Positions 10,453-18,262 of a stretch of 50,807 nt of DNA are shown piece by piece (within the stretch, counting starts at the first letter, position 1; each line of letters starts with the position of its first letter). The notes beneath the pieces were generated by a model, which saw only the letters and a program-made list of their open reading frames with translations, was not told the origin of the DNA and searched no databases. Origin of the DNA: Gammaproteobacteria bacterium (GTDB lineage: Bacteria > Pseudomonadota > Gammaproteobacteria > UBA9339); the NCBI GenBank assembly GCA_023480665.1, contig JAMCWR010000001.1, forward strand, positions 71,846 through 122,652. The letters run 5' to 3'. A program made the position numbers and the translations under genes.

Positions 10453-11244
10453 ATGGAAATTCAAAAAAATCATCTGCTATTTGATCTCTGCAGGGAAATC
10501 GCACCTATCATCCAACCTTTGCAAATTCTTGGTTTTGAACATATGGGGTATCAACGTATATATAATGATGGCACTACTCTTGATATTGATGATATGCCAG
10601 AAGTGCTCGAATTTTTTTTAGTTACGTTACAAGGTCACAAGCAAGTAAATTACCCAAATTTGTTTAATCGTCCTGATGGTTTTGAAGAATCGATTACCGC
10701 TAAAGATTATGGCTCAGCTGTGCATAAAGTTAGAGAAAAATATAATTTTGGCAAAATTGTAAATCTGTATAAAGCACATGCTTCATTTATGGAAGTTTTT
10801 CAGTTTACATCTATGAAAAAGGAAAATAATAGCGATTTATATTACTTGAATCATTTAGATTTTTTGAAAAAATTTACCTATTATTTTACCGAGAAAGCTG
10901 CCTGCATTATTAAGCAGGCAGAAAATTATAAGATCAAAGTTGCGGACAGATTTGTCATCAATAACACTAAAAATACTAATGATGCATTTTTATCACACGA
11001 TAGATTCATGGCGAAACGTTATCCTTTGGGTAGCAAATATAACAATGCGTATTTAACACAACGGGAAGTGCATTGTTTGCATTGGTTGGCTAAAGGAAAG
11101 TCAACGGAAGAAATAGCGATAATACTTGGCGTTTCCCAACACACTGTGGAGCGACATTTAGAAAATTGTAAAACAAAACTACAATGCAGCAAACAAACAG
11201 AATTGCTGATAAATAGTATTCAACTGGGTTTGATCGAAATATAG
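10453..11244 (+). CDS. LuxR-type transcriptional regulator (LuxR C-terminal HTH)
   Basis: A 263-residue regulator. The C-terminal 60 residues are a clear GerE/LuxR helix-turn-helix (LTQREVHCLHWLAKGKSTEE, then IAIILGVSQHTVERHL). The N-terminal 190 residues (FEHMGYQRIYNDGTTL, a later FMEVFQF) form an unclassified sensor domain. The Trp/Tyr/Asp pattern of acyl-homoserine-lactone receptors is not evident, and no luxI is in the window. It is divergent from the radical SAM operon across about 300 bases, so regulation of that operon is plausible but unproven. Confidence 0.88.
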   Translation: MEIQKNHLLFDLCREIAPIIQPLQILGFEHMGYQRIYNDGTTLDIDDMPEVLEFFLVTLQGHKQVNYPNLFNRPDGFEESITAKDYGSAVHKVREKYNFGKIVNLYKAHASFMEVFQFTSMKKENNSDLYYLNHLDFLKKFTYYFTEKAACIIKQAENYKIKVADRFVINNTKNTNDAFLSHDRFMAKRYPLGSKYNNAYLTQREVHCLHWLAKGKSTEEIAIILGVSQHTVERHLENCKTKLQCSKQTELLINSIQLGLIEI

Positions 11245-11259
11245 CACATGCTTGTGCTA
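11242..11259. other. Hairpin at the stop codon of the LuxR-type gene
   Basis: TAGCAC-ATGCTT-GTGCTA, with the TAG being the stop codon. No T-tract follows, so it is at most a weak terminator between two convergent genes. Confidence 0.35.
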
Positions 11260-11287
11260 CACCAGGCATATTAAAATTGACAGAGTA

Positions 11288-12841
11288 CTAGGCGCTCCTT
11301 GGGCCTTCTTCTGTTGGAGGCTCTTCTTCCTCATCATCTTTTTGTGCTTTAGGTGCAGGTGTTGGTATTGGTTTTGGTGTTGGCGCAGCAGGTGGTGTAG
11401 TTTGTGGCGCTACAATTGGCGCTTTGTTTTCTGGTTGTGTCGCAATTGTGCCACCTGCAGGTTCTAATTGTTTAGCAACAGTGGCTGTTGTTGTTGCCGC
11501 TGTTTGAGGAACTGCAGAAGGCGGTGAAGCTGCAGCATTTATTTTTGCTGTTGGCTCCGCAGTTTTTTTAGGCCCAGGCTTTCTTGAAAAAATGTTTGTA
11601 AAGCGCGACCAAAGGCTAGAGGCTTTTTCTTTTATCCGTGATCCGGCTTCTGAAATTTTATCTGCCAAATAATCCCCAAGCTCAAAAATTTTGTGACGGA
11701 GAAGTATAACGCCGGCACAAATCATAAGCGGTATGCCGACGACTGCTCCAAGCGCTGTTAAACTAAGCACTGCGCCAGTAAGAAAAAGACCCGAGCCAAA
11801 AAAGTCTATACCACGTTCCACGGCTTCAGATTTAATGATTTCGATTTTTTCGCCTAAATGTTTTGAATATTTTTCAGACTCTGATTTTTGTTTTTCTAAT
11901 GAAGCCAAGTTTAGTGTTTGTGCTGTAAGTATTCTATGTGTTTGGCGTAAATTTAATTTAAGTGCTTTAAGTTTCTCAATCTTTTCATTGCGTGAAGGTT
12001 CGTTTTTCTCCTGTTTAATCGCATCTTGTATATTTGTGATAGCAGTTTTTTGTTGAGAAATCGATGTTTCTATTTTTGCTATTTCAGCTTTTGTTGATTC
12101 GACTTTTTCTTCTAAATCCGCAATATTTTTATCCGCCCACCATTTTTGAATGCTTTTTGTAATGTAGGACCCTATGAATTTAAAACCATTTATAAATCCG
12201 CTCCAAGCGGAGCTTGCAATTGACAAAGCAGGAACTAATGCTGCAGCAGGGGTGAAGAATGTGACAAAGGCAGCAGCGCTAAGTAAAAAACACCCGAAAT
12301 CTCTCCAAAATACTGGTGATGTAAGCACTTTGTTTATTTTTATTTCTTTGCGCCGAAGACTTGCTATAGTTAAAACAAAGCTGGCAGCTCCAAGAATTAT
12401 TGAGGTAATTGGTTCAGCAGCGGAGGAGGTTGCTGGAATTAATTGGGCAACAACCTTGTCATGTACATCAGATGTAGCGCTTGCTTTATCAGCTGCTTCA
12501 TCTACCCAGGAGTCGTTTGACTTTTCTTCCTCTTGCACTTTAACAGATTGTTGTGTTACGGCTGTTTTTTGCACTGCTGCGTTTGGTTCTGCCCCTTGAA
12601 TTGTGCTTGCTCCTGCGGAGGCTTCTTCTGACGCTACAGCGTGTCTCTCAAGAAATTCTGCTGTTTTTTCCTCAAGCGCTGCTGTGTTTGTTGTCTCTGT
12701 GCTAGATAGGGCCGTTCTTTCATCATTACGCTTTTTTCTCGCAAGGCGACGCCTTTCTTTTGCTTGCTTGGTTGCGCTACCTTGAAGAGAAGATAGTACT
12801 GCAGTAGCTGTAGTTGATGAACGCTTGAGTTCGCCGGCCAT
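11288..12841 (-). CDS. Coiled-coil membrane protein with acidic C-terminus, effector-like
   Basis: 517 residues, no family recognised. In order: a basic, Ser/Thr/Ala-rich N-terminus with RRRLARKKR (31-39); hydrophobic segments at about 145-161 and 181-208; a long coiled coil (about 240-335); a third hydrophobic region (about 347-381) that could form a hairpin; then a Pro/Ala/Thr-rich linker and an acidic end, DDEEEEPPTEEGPRSA (502-517). Membrane hairpins plus coiled coil plus a Glu-rich C-terminus is a pattern seen among type IV (Dot/Icm) effectors of Legionella and Coxiella. Secretion is inferred, not shown. There is no N-terminal signal peptide. Confidence 0.8.
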   Translation of the reverse strand: MAGELKRSSTTATAVLSSLQGSATKQAKERRRLARKKRNDERTALSSTETTNTAALEEKTAEFLERHAVASEEASAGASTIQGAEPNAAVQKTAVTQQSVKVQEEEKSNDSWVDEAADKASATSDVHDKVVAQLIPATSSAAEPITSIILGAASFVLTIASLRRKEIKINKVLTSPVFWRDFGCFLLSAAAFVTFFTPAAALVPALSIASSAWSGFINGFKFIGSYITKSIQKWWADKNIADLEEKVESTKAEIAKIETSISQQKTAITNIQDAIKQEKNEPSRNEKIEKLKALKLNLRQTHRILTAQTLNLASLEKQKSESEKYSKHLGEKIEIIKSEAVERGIDFFGSGLFLTGAVLSLTALGAVVGIPLMICAGVILLRHKIFELGDYLADKISEAGSRIKEKASSLWSRFTNIFSRKPGPKKTAEPTAKINAAASPPSAVPQTAATTTATVAKQLEPAGGTIATQPENKAPIVAPQTTPPAAPTPKPIPTPAPKAQKDDEEEEPPTEEGPRSA

Positions 12842-12928
12842 AAAATTTAGTCAACCTCTACAATATTTTGATAACAATTATATTCACTATAATTATAATA
12901 TATCGTTGTTAAGGCAACCTTAATGTTA

Positions 12929-13091
12929 GGCCTTGTTGAATAATTACATATTTATGTAAAAATGTAGGTTGGGTTAAGCTCGAGCTTTGCTCGAGCGAAC
13001 CCAACATATTGAAAAAATAATTTTTTTATTTTGTTGGGTCCGCGCAAAAAACGCGCTTGACCCAACCTACCATGAATTATTCAACAAAGCC
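12929..13091. repeat. MITE with IS903-type ends
   Basis: A 163-bp element with no coding capacity. Its ends (GGCCTTGTTGAATAATT on the left; GGCTTTGTTGAATAATT on the right, reverse strand) match the termini of the IS at 3399-4518. Inside are two hairpins of the GTTGGGT family: 12968-13005 (loop with two CTCGAG) and 13033-13066 (GCGC stem around an A run). The whole element can also fold on itself through GTAGGTTGGGT/ACCCAACCTAC. It is probably mobilised by the resident transposase. It occupies most of the 460-base gene-free gap 12842-13301, which otherwise holds repeat copy 2 and AT-rich sequence. Confidence 0.85.
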
Positions 13092-13125
13092 TTAAGGCCA
13101 GGCTGATTTTTATTTTATTATTATA

Positions 13126-13218
13126 AATCAAAATGATACAAATGAAAACATGTAAAATAAATTTATTTTAAAATCAATGAGTTGCAAATCATGCGAGTTT
13201 TTATGTTATTAATCAATA
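13126..13218 (+). repeat. Dispersed repeat, copy 2
   Basis: The same block order as at 4551: AATCAAAATGATA, GAAAACATGTAAA, TTTTAAAATCAATGAGTTGCAAAT, then GTTATTAATCAATA. It is downstream of mrdA and antisense to it. It begins 34 bases after the right end of the MITE; copy 1 begins 32 bases after the right end of the IS. Confidence 0.75.
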
Positions 13219-13301
13219 TGTTATATAATTAACATTAAGTTATGCATAAAGATGATGAAAATAATTAAACCAATGTAAAAAATACTCTTGATGCAATTTA
13301 C

Positions 13302-15158
13302 CTACTTAACCGATTCTTGAGTCAAATAATAATCCATAATTTTTCTGGCGATTGCTGGGGCGGTAATATTGTTTTCGACAATGACGGCAACTGCGATTTT
13401 TGGTGCGTCGACTGGGGCAAAAGCGATAAAAAGAGAATGATTACGTAGACGTTTTGGTATGTTTTTATCACTTTCTGGGGTGGGATTTTCATTAACAATT
13501 TTATGATGGTATAGCTGCGTAGTACCAGTTTTGCCTGCCGCTTCATATTCCACGTTAGTTCCAAAACGCATCCGCGCGGTACCTTTTTGATCACTAATTA
13601 CGCGACGCATCGCGTCTATTACGAGATCCCAATTATTTTTATTATTTAGTTTTACTGGTGGCAAGGGTTTTGCCGGCTGTTCAATTGCCAGGCCACTAGA
13701 TTTAACTGTTTTTAAAAGCAAGTGCGGAGTAAATCTTTCTCCTTTTTTGGAGATAGCAGCAACGGCGTTGGCCAATTGCAATGGGGTTGCTAACATGTAA
13801 CCTTGGCCGATCGCGGAATTAACAGTGTCACCGATGTACCAGTGTTTACCAATGTGCTTCATTTTCCATTGTTGGGACGGAACTACGCCAGAAGTTTCCT
13901 CATCAATGTCAATACCGGTTTTTTTATTAAAGCCAAAGCGCTCAAGTGCATCGCCAATTTTTGCGATGCCAAGTTTAACGCCGATAGTGTAAAAAAATGT
14001 GTCGCAAGATTCAATAATTGCTTTAACAACATTAACTCTACCATGCCCGTTATGTACCCAATCCCGAAAGGGAGCTTGCTTGGTGTTTGGCAGGCGAAAC
14101 CATCCAGGATCAAAAATCGTGTAATTTTTATCGATAGTATTTGAATCTAAAGCTTTTAGAGCAAGAAAAGGTTTGATAGTTGAGCCAGGAGGGTAGCTGC
14201 TATGTACCGCTCGGTTATTCATTGGTTTATCATCGGAGTTTTGTAAGTCATCGAAAGTATCAACATCAATACCATTTGAAAATAAGTTTGGGTCAAATGG
14301 TTGACTGCTGACTAAAGTTAATACTTGGCCGTTATTTGGATCAATTGCAACTACAGCGCCATTTTCTTCGCCTAAACTATCAATTGCAATTTGTTGCATT
14401 TTGCTGTCGATGGTTAAATATAAATTATCACCGGAAACCGGAGCAATATTATTTAGAGTTTTTACGATGTGACCGGAGGCATCAATTTCGGCAACTTTAT
14501 AACCAACCTTTCCATGCAGCTCTTTTTCGTAATGCTTTTCAATGCCAATTTTGCCAATAAAATTACTAGCCGCGTAATTTGTTTGATCAATAGTTTTTAA
14601 GTCTTGTAGATTAATTCTACCAACATATCCAAGTGCGCTAACAGTGGTTGGGCCAAGTGGATAGTGGCGAATTAAATTTGCGTTAATCTCAATGCCGGGT
14701 AGGCGATAGCGATTTACGTAAATACTTGCAACCTCTGTTTGGGTTAATTTAAATTTAATGGGGATTGGTTCGTATTTTTTATGCCTAGATAATGATCTAT
14801 AAAATTGACGGATAGTTTTTTGATCAAGATCAATGATCTTACTTAATGTGGCGATGGTGTTTTTTATATTTGGAGTAAAGTCTGGAATTATATCAACACT
14901 AAAAGCAGGTAAATTTTCTGCAAGTAAAATACCGTTGCGATCATAAATTAATCCGCGCTTTGGTTCTATTGGTACTTGTTCAAATTGGTTGTGCTTTGCA
15001 AGCGAAGCATAAAAGCGATTTTGATAAACCTGCAGGTAAACTAAGCGAGCAAATAAGATGAGACAAAAAACCCCCATAACCACGCTTGCTAAAATTATCC
15101 GCCGTGTAAAGCCCTGAGATTCTTTTTTTGAATTTTTAATCTGGTGTAGCTTTAACAT
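13302..15158 (-). CDS. mrdA: Penicillin-binding protein 2 (peptidoglycan transpeptidase)
   Basis: PBP2 cross-links peptidoglycan during rod elongation. 618 residues: one N-terminal membrane anchor (about 20-42), a dimerisation domain with RGLIYDRNG (68-76), and a periplasmic transpeptidase domain. The active-site motifs are present: STIK (326-329, nucleophile Ser), S-C-D (384-386) and KTGT (543-546). It is last in the leuS-to-mrdA operon. The usual partner mrdB (rodA) does not follow; the next gene downstream is unrelated and lies beyond a MITE and a repeat, so mrdB was lost or moved. Confidence 0.96.
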   Translation of the reverse strand: MLKLHQIKNSKKESQGFTRRIILASVVMGVFCLILFARLVYLQVYQNRFYASLAKHNQFEQVPIEPKRGLIYDRNGILLAENLPAFSVDIIPDFTPNIKNTIATLSKIIDLDQKTIRQFYRSLSRHKKYEPIPIKFKLTQTEVASIYVNRYRLPGIEINANLIRHYPLGPTTVSALGYVGRINLQDLKTIDQTNYAASNFIGKIGIEKHYEKELHGKVGYKVAEIDASGHIVKTLNNIAPVSGDNLYLTIDSKMQQIAIDSLGEENGAVVAIDPNNGQVLTLVSSQPFDPNLFSNGIDVDTFDDLQNSDDKPMNNRAVHSSYPPGSTIKPFLALKALDSNTIDKNYTIFDPGWFRLPNTKQAPFRDWVHNGHGRVNVVKAIIESCDTFFYTIGVKLGIAKIGDALERFGFNKKTGIDIDEETSGVVPSQQWKMKHIGKHWYIGDTVNSAIGQGYMLATPLQLANAVAAISKKGERFTPHLLLKTVKSSGLAIEQPAKPLPPVKLNNKNNWDLVIDAMRRVISDQKGTARMRFGTNVEYEAAGKTGTTQLYHHKIVNENPTPESDKNIPKRLRNHSLFIAFAPVDAPKIAVAVIVENNITAPAIARKIMDYYLTQESVK

Positions 15159-15182
15159 TTTGGCAATGGTTTCTCAAATTTC

Positions 15183-15554
15183 TCAATTACAAAATGCGAC
15201 GCAAACCTGATGTGGGGTAACTACGCCGCCACAACCTTGAAAGCAGGTGTTATATTCTGAATCACAATTAGAATAATTTGGTGAGCAGTAAGATTTAAAA
15301 CACTTATCTTTATCATCTTTTCCTTGATGGCTTAAGCACCAGTGGTAATCGCGTTCGGCACGATATTCGCAATTTTCATTCCTGAGATCTTCTTCGCGAC
15401 GACAGTTGCTTTTGTTTGAGGCGCAATTACTTACACACATAATACCAACATCGCTTTTTGGTGGAGTATAAATGTATTCAGTGTTATACATAGGGCCACA
15501 GCCACAAAGAAGTGTGGCGGTTAAAGATAGCGCTGCCAGATAAATTTTTTTCAT
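15183..15554 (-). CDS. Cysteine-rich lipoprotein
   Basis: 123 residues. A signal peptide (KKIYLAALSLTATLL) ends in a lipobox-like LLCGC, with C19 the likely lipidated residue. The mature part has 12 further cysteines, an even number that would suit six disulfides, spaced in CxxxC and Cx6-10C patterns (VSNCASNKSNC, NCDSEYNTC). No family is recognised. It is inserted between rlmH (gap 78) and mrdA (gap 24) in an otherwise conserved operon, so it probably acts in the envelope. It would need a periplasmic oxidising system to fold. Confidence 0.8.
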   Translation of the reverse strand: MKKIYLAALSLTATLLCGCGPMYNTEYIYTPPKSDVGIMCVSNCASNKSNCRREEDLRNENCEYRAERDYHWCLSHQGKDDKDKCFKSYCSPNYSNCDSEYNTCFQGCGGVVTPHQVCVAFCN

Positions 15555-15632
15555 TTTGTTTCCTCATGTTGCTTAAAATAACTCTACCAAAACTGAAATA
15601 TTAAGGCAAATAGAATGCGATTACTAGCCTAA

Positions 15633-16103
15633 TTAGTTTCGATGATACGGATGTTTGCATAGGATAGTCCAGGCCCGATACATTTGTTCAATAAATATTA
15701 CACGCACCAATTGATGTGGCAGGGTAAGCTTTGAAAGAGACCAAATATGCTGAGCTTTTGCTAAGCATTCTTTAGCTAAGCCGTCTGGGCCGCCAACTAA
15801 GAAACTAACATCCTGATATTCCAGTTGCCAAGTTTCAAGCTTCTTTGCCAGCTCTACGCTTCCCCATTCTTTGCCATGTTCATCCAGCGCAATGATTAGA
15901 CTGTGTTTTGGGATTTTTGCGAGTATTAATTGGCTTTCTTTTTGTATCATACGGTTCGTGTCTGAAGCAGAGCTGCGTTTTGGTAGCTCGATTTCACACA
16001 AGTTAATTGAAAGCTCGCGCGGAAAGCGTTTTTTGTATTCACAAAATGCCTCAGCTACCCAGGTCGGCATATTTTTTCCAACACAAATCAGATGCAGTTT
16101 AAT
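15633..16103 (-). CDS. rlmH: 23S rRNA pseudouridine-1915 N3-methyltransferase RlmH, ATT start
   Basis: A SPOUT-fold methyltransferase acting on helix 69 of 23S rRNA. The C-terminal two thirds are unmistakable: FLVGGPDGL (SAM-binding knot), LTLPHQLVRVIFIEQMYRAW and the terminal HPYHR. The first ATG (16070) would remove the first beta strand. Translating upstream gives K-L-H-L-I-C-V-G-K-N before that Met, matching the conserved RlmH N-terminus, with no ATG, GTG or TTG before an in-frame stop. The start is therefore assigned to ATT at 16103-16101. GAGGG lies just upstream, and the codon overlaps the rsfS stop (AATTAA). Length then is 156 residues, as in the family (about 155). Confidence 0.9.
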   Translation of the reverse strand: MKLHLICVGKNMPTWVAEAFCEYKKRFPRELSINLCEIELPKRSSASDTNRMIQKESQLILAKIPKHSLIIALDEHGKEWGSVELAKKLETWQLEYQDVSFLVGGPDGLAKECLAKAQHIWSLSKLTLPHQLVRVIFIEQMYRAWTILCKHPYHRN

Positions 16104-16452
16104 TGGATTTCCCTCGAGATTTTTTTGTCAGTTTTGGTTTTTTAGCCCACAATTTTTCTAAAGCATAAAAAGCTCGGGCTTTTGGCAGCATAATGTGCAC
16201 AATAATATGACCAAAATCAACCAAGATCCATTCAGAAACTTTATCACCTTCAATGCCAATTGGCTTTATTTTATTTGCCGCAAGCGTAGTAGCAATTTTA
16301 TGTGCTAATGTTTTTAGCTGCGTAGTTGAAGTGGCGGTGGCGATAATCATAAAATCAGCGAAGTCAGATTGTTTTTTGATATCCAAAACCAAAATATCTT
16401 CGGCTTTATGCGCATCGAGAATATCGGTAATTAAAAGCGTAATCTTTTTCAT
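16099..16452 (-). CDS. rsfS: Ribosomal silencing factor RsfS
   Basis: RsfS (formerly YbeB) binds ribosomal protein uL14 and blocks subunit joining when nutrients are low. The 117 residues include the family pattern DILVLDIKKQSDFADFMII, the later IEGDKVSEWILVDFGHIIVHIM, and a basic C-terminal tail. It lies between nadD and rlmH as in most proteobacteria and overlaps the rlmH start by five bases. Confidence 0.96.
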   Translation of the reverse strand: MKKITLLITDILDAHKAEDILVLDIKKQSDFADFMIIATATSTTQLKTLAHKIATTLAANKIKPIGIEGDKVSEWILVDFGHIIVHIMLPKARAFYALEKLWAKKPKLTKKSRGKSN

Positions 16453-16474
16453 TTTTTCTACTCGAATTTAAGCG

Positions 16475-17113
16475 TTATTTATAAAGATTGTTATTTTGGA
16501 TATATTGCCAGACTTTATCTGGAAGAAGGTTGCTTGCAGATTGCCCATTTTTAATTAACCAACGAATTTGGGTTGCGGAAATTGGTAGCGGATTAATCTC
16601 AATGAATAAAATCCTCCCTGCGAGCTCATGTTCCAAATTTTTGGCAGTGAAAACTTGGCGTTTTTTTATCTCTAAAATTAATTCAGTTGCTTGAGGTTTG
16701 TTTGCAGCTGGGCGATTTGCCACAATTACATGCGCTAAATCGAAAATATTTTGCCATTTATACCACTTATAAAAATTACAAAACGCATCAATACCCATAA
16801 TTAAACATAATGGAGTATTTTTAAAAGTCGCGCGCAGATTTTGTAAGGTGTCAAACGTGTATGATTTATCGCCACGAATTATTTCAGAATCATCGATAAT
16901 TAAATATGCATGTTCAGTGACAGCAAGTTTTAACATCTGCAATCTATGTTTTGTGCTTGCTATTGGCTCTGTGCGCAAAGGAGATTGTGCGCATGCTAGC
17001 ATGCGCACTTCTTTTAAATTAGCCATTTGCCAAGCAGATGCTGCCAAATGCAAATGCCCAAGATGCACTGGGTCAAAGGTGCCACCAAAAATGCCAATTG
17101 CTTGCTCTAGCAT
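16475..17113 (-). CDS. nadD: Nicotinate-nucleotide adenylyltransferase
   Basis: NadD joins nicotinate mononucleotide and ATP to make deamido-NAD. The 212 residues show the nucleotidyltransferase motif GGTFDPVHLGHLH (about 10-22), IMGIDAFCNFYKW in the middle, and the C-terminal ISATQIRWLIKNG, where the family has the S-x-T-x-I-R ATP-binding motif. It starts three bases after the stop of the binding-protein gene and is followed by rsfS with a 22-base gap. Confidence 0.96.
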   Translation of the reverse strand: MLEQAIGIFGGTFDPVHLGHLHLAASAWQMANLKEVRMLACAQSPLRTEPIASTKHRLQMLKLAVTEHAYLIIDDSEIIRGDKSYTFDTLQNLRATFKNTPLCLIMGIDAFCNFYKWYKWQNIFDLAHVIVANRPAANKPQATELILEIKKRQVFTAKNLEHELAGRILFIEINPLPISATQIRWLIKNGQSASNLLPDKVWQYIQNNNLYK

Positions 17114-17116
17114 AAT

Positions 17117-18262
17117 TTAGCAGTTGGTTTTTTTACCAGCTGTGATTTTAATAATCGAAACCGTTTTCCTTGGAATCGGGTTATTATTTACGTAGCTAAT
17201 CACTCCTGTAATACCGTGGTAATTTTCAATGCTGAGTAATGCATCGCGAACCTTTTGTGGGTCGGTAGTTCCTGCAATTTGAATCGCTTTTGCTATAATT
17301 TTTATTGTATCATAACCTAAACCAGTGAAGCTTGTGGTAGGGGCTTCATGGTAGGTTGCAATGTAATCCGCAATAAATTTTTGCACCTTTGCATCAGGAT
17401 TAGCCACATCAATGAAACCGTGCGTTGTAAAGTAAAGATTGGAAATATCTTTTTTTATAGCCGCAAGAAGAATTTCATTATCAAAGCTATCACCCCCAAT
17501 AATTGGTTGCATGAGGCCGTTTTGCCTGATTTGATTAACAATTAATGGGGCGGTATCTGGGTCTGCAGCAAGATAAATTACATCGGCTTGTTTTGGGAGT
17601 TTTTTCAGTGCCGCTAGTTTTTTAGTGTCAATTAATTTATTTGAAGTGAAAGTAACTGTATCTACAATATCCCCGCCAAGCTCGGAAAAACGTTGTTTAA
17701 AAAATTGACTAACTAAATGTGTATACTCAGAATCACTTTGTGTGAATAAATACGCATGTTTTGCCCCAAGTTTTACAAAAGCAAAATCGGCGGCTCTTGC
17801 GGCTTGATTTGCGTCATCGATACAGATCATAACTACTGAGTTTGGCCCAAGGGAAGTTAGCTTTGGGGATGTGGCGCCACTTGTAACAAAAAGTTTTTTG
17901 GCAGCTGCAATTTCTGGAATAGCGGCAACGGCCATATCGGTATCGCTTAAGCCAATAATAATTCCGCTTGCAGATTTATCATGAGCCAATCTTTTTGCTT
18001 GGGCGGTAATAATATTTTGCATGGTTTTGCCATCAGCAACATCTAACACTAACTGTCTTCCGCCAAGTAAACCGCCCGCAGCATTGATTTCTTTTACTGC
18101 AAGTCTTGCCCCATTTAGCGACGCTTGATCAAGTGGGCTTTGTGATCCGGATAAATTATAAATTGTGCCAATTATAATTGGAGGGGTGGTGGTATTTGCT
18201 AGAGATATAGAACATAAAAAACATAACAGGAAGCCGAAAAAAATTTTAAGATGGCTGGTCAT
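17117..18262 (-). CDS. ABC transporter periplasmic binding protein, branched-chain amino acid (LivJ) type
   Basis: 381 residues. A signal peptide (about 1-22, cleavage likely after SLA-N) is followed by a type I periplasmic binding fold: IIIGTIYNLSG, GARLAVKEINAAGGLLGG (about 49-66, the LivJ hallmark), and TSFTGLGYDTIKIIAKAI near the end. Such proteins deliver amino acids or related ligands to an ABC importer, but no permease or ATPase gene is nearby. It overlaps the holA stop by 17 bases and ends three bases before nadD, so it is locked into an operon where relatives have none. The ligand cannot be read from sequence. Confidence 0.9.
   Translation of the reverse strand: MTSHLKIFFGFLLCFLCSISLANTTTPPIIIGTIYNLSGSQSPLDQASLNGARLAVKEINAAGGLLGGRQLVLDVADGKTMQNIITAQAKRLAHDKSASGIIIGLSDTDMAVAAIPEIAAAKKLFVTSGATSPKLTSLGPNSVVMICIDDANQAARAADFAFVKLGAKHAYLFTQSDSEYTHLVSQFFKQRFSELGGDIVDTVTFTSNKLIDTKKLAALKKLPKQADVIYLAADPDTAPLIVNQIRQNGLMQPIIGGDSFDNEILLAAIKKDISNLYFTTHGFIDVANPDAKVQKFIADYIATYHEAPTTSFTGLGYDTIKIIAKAIQIAGTTDPQKVRDALLSIENYHGITGVISYVNNNPIPRKTVSIIKITAGKKTNC

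Noticed and set aside
10453..11244. Acyl-homoserine-lactone receptor (true quorum sensor)
   Set aside because: Only the C-terminal HTH is recognisable; the ligand-binding residues of LuxR/TraR are not evident and no luxI is present.
12909..13100. TTAAGGCAA at 12909 and TTAAGGCCA at 13092 as a target duplication of the MITE
   Set aside because: Eight of nine bases match, but the left copy is 11 bases away from the element end. The adjacent nonamers match at only six of nine.
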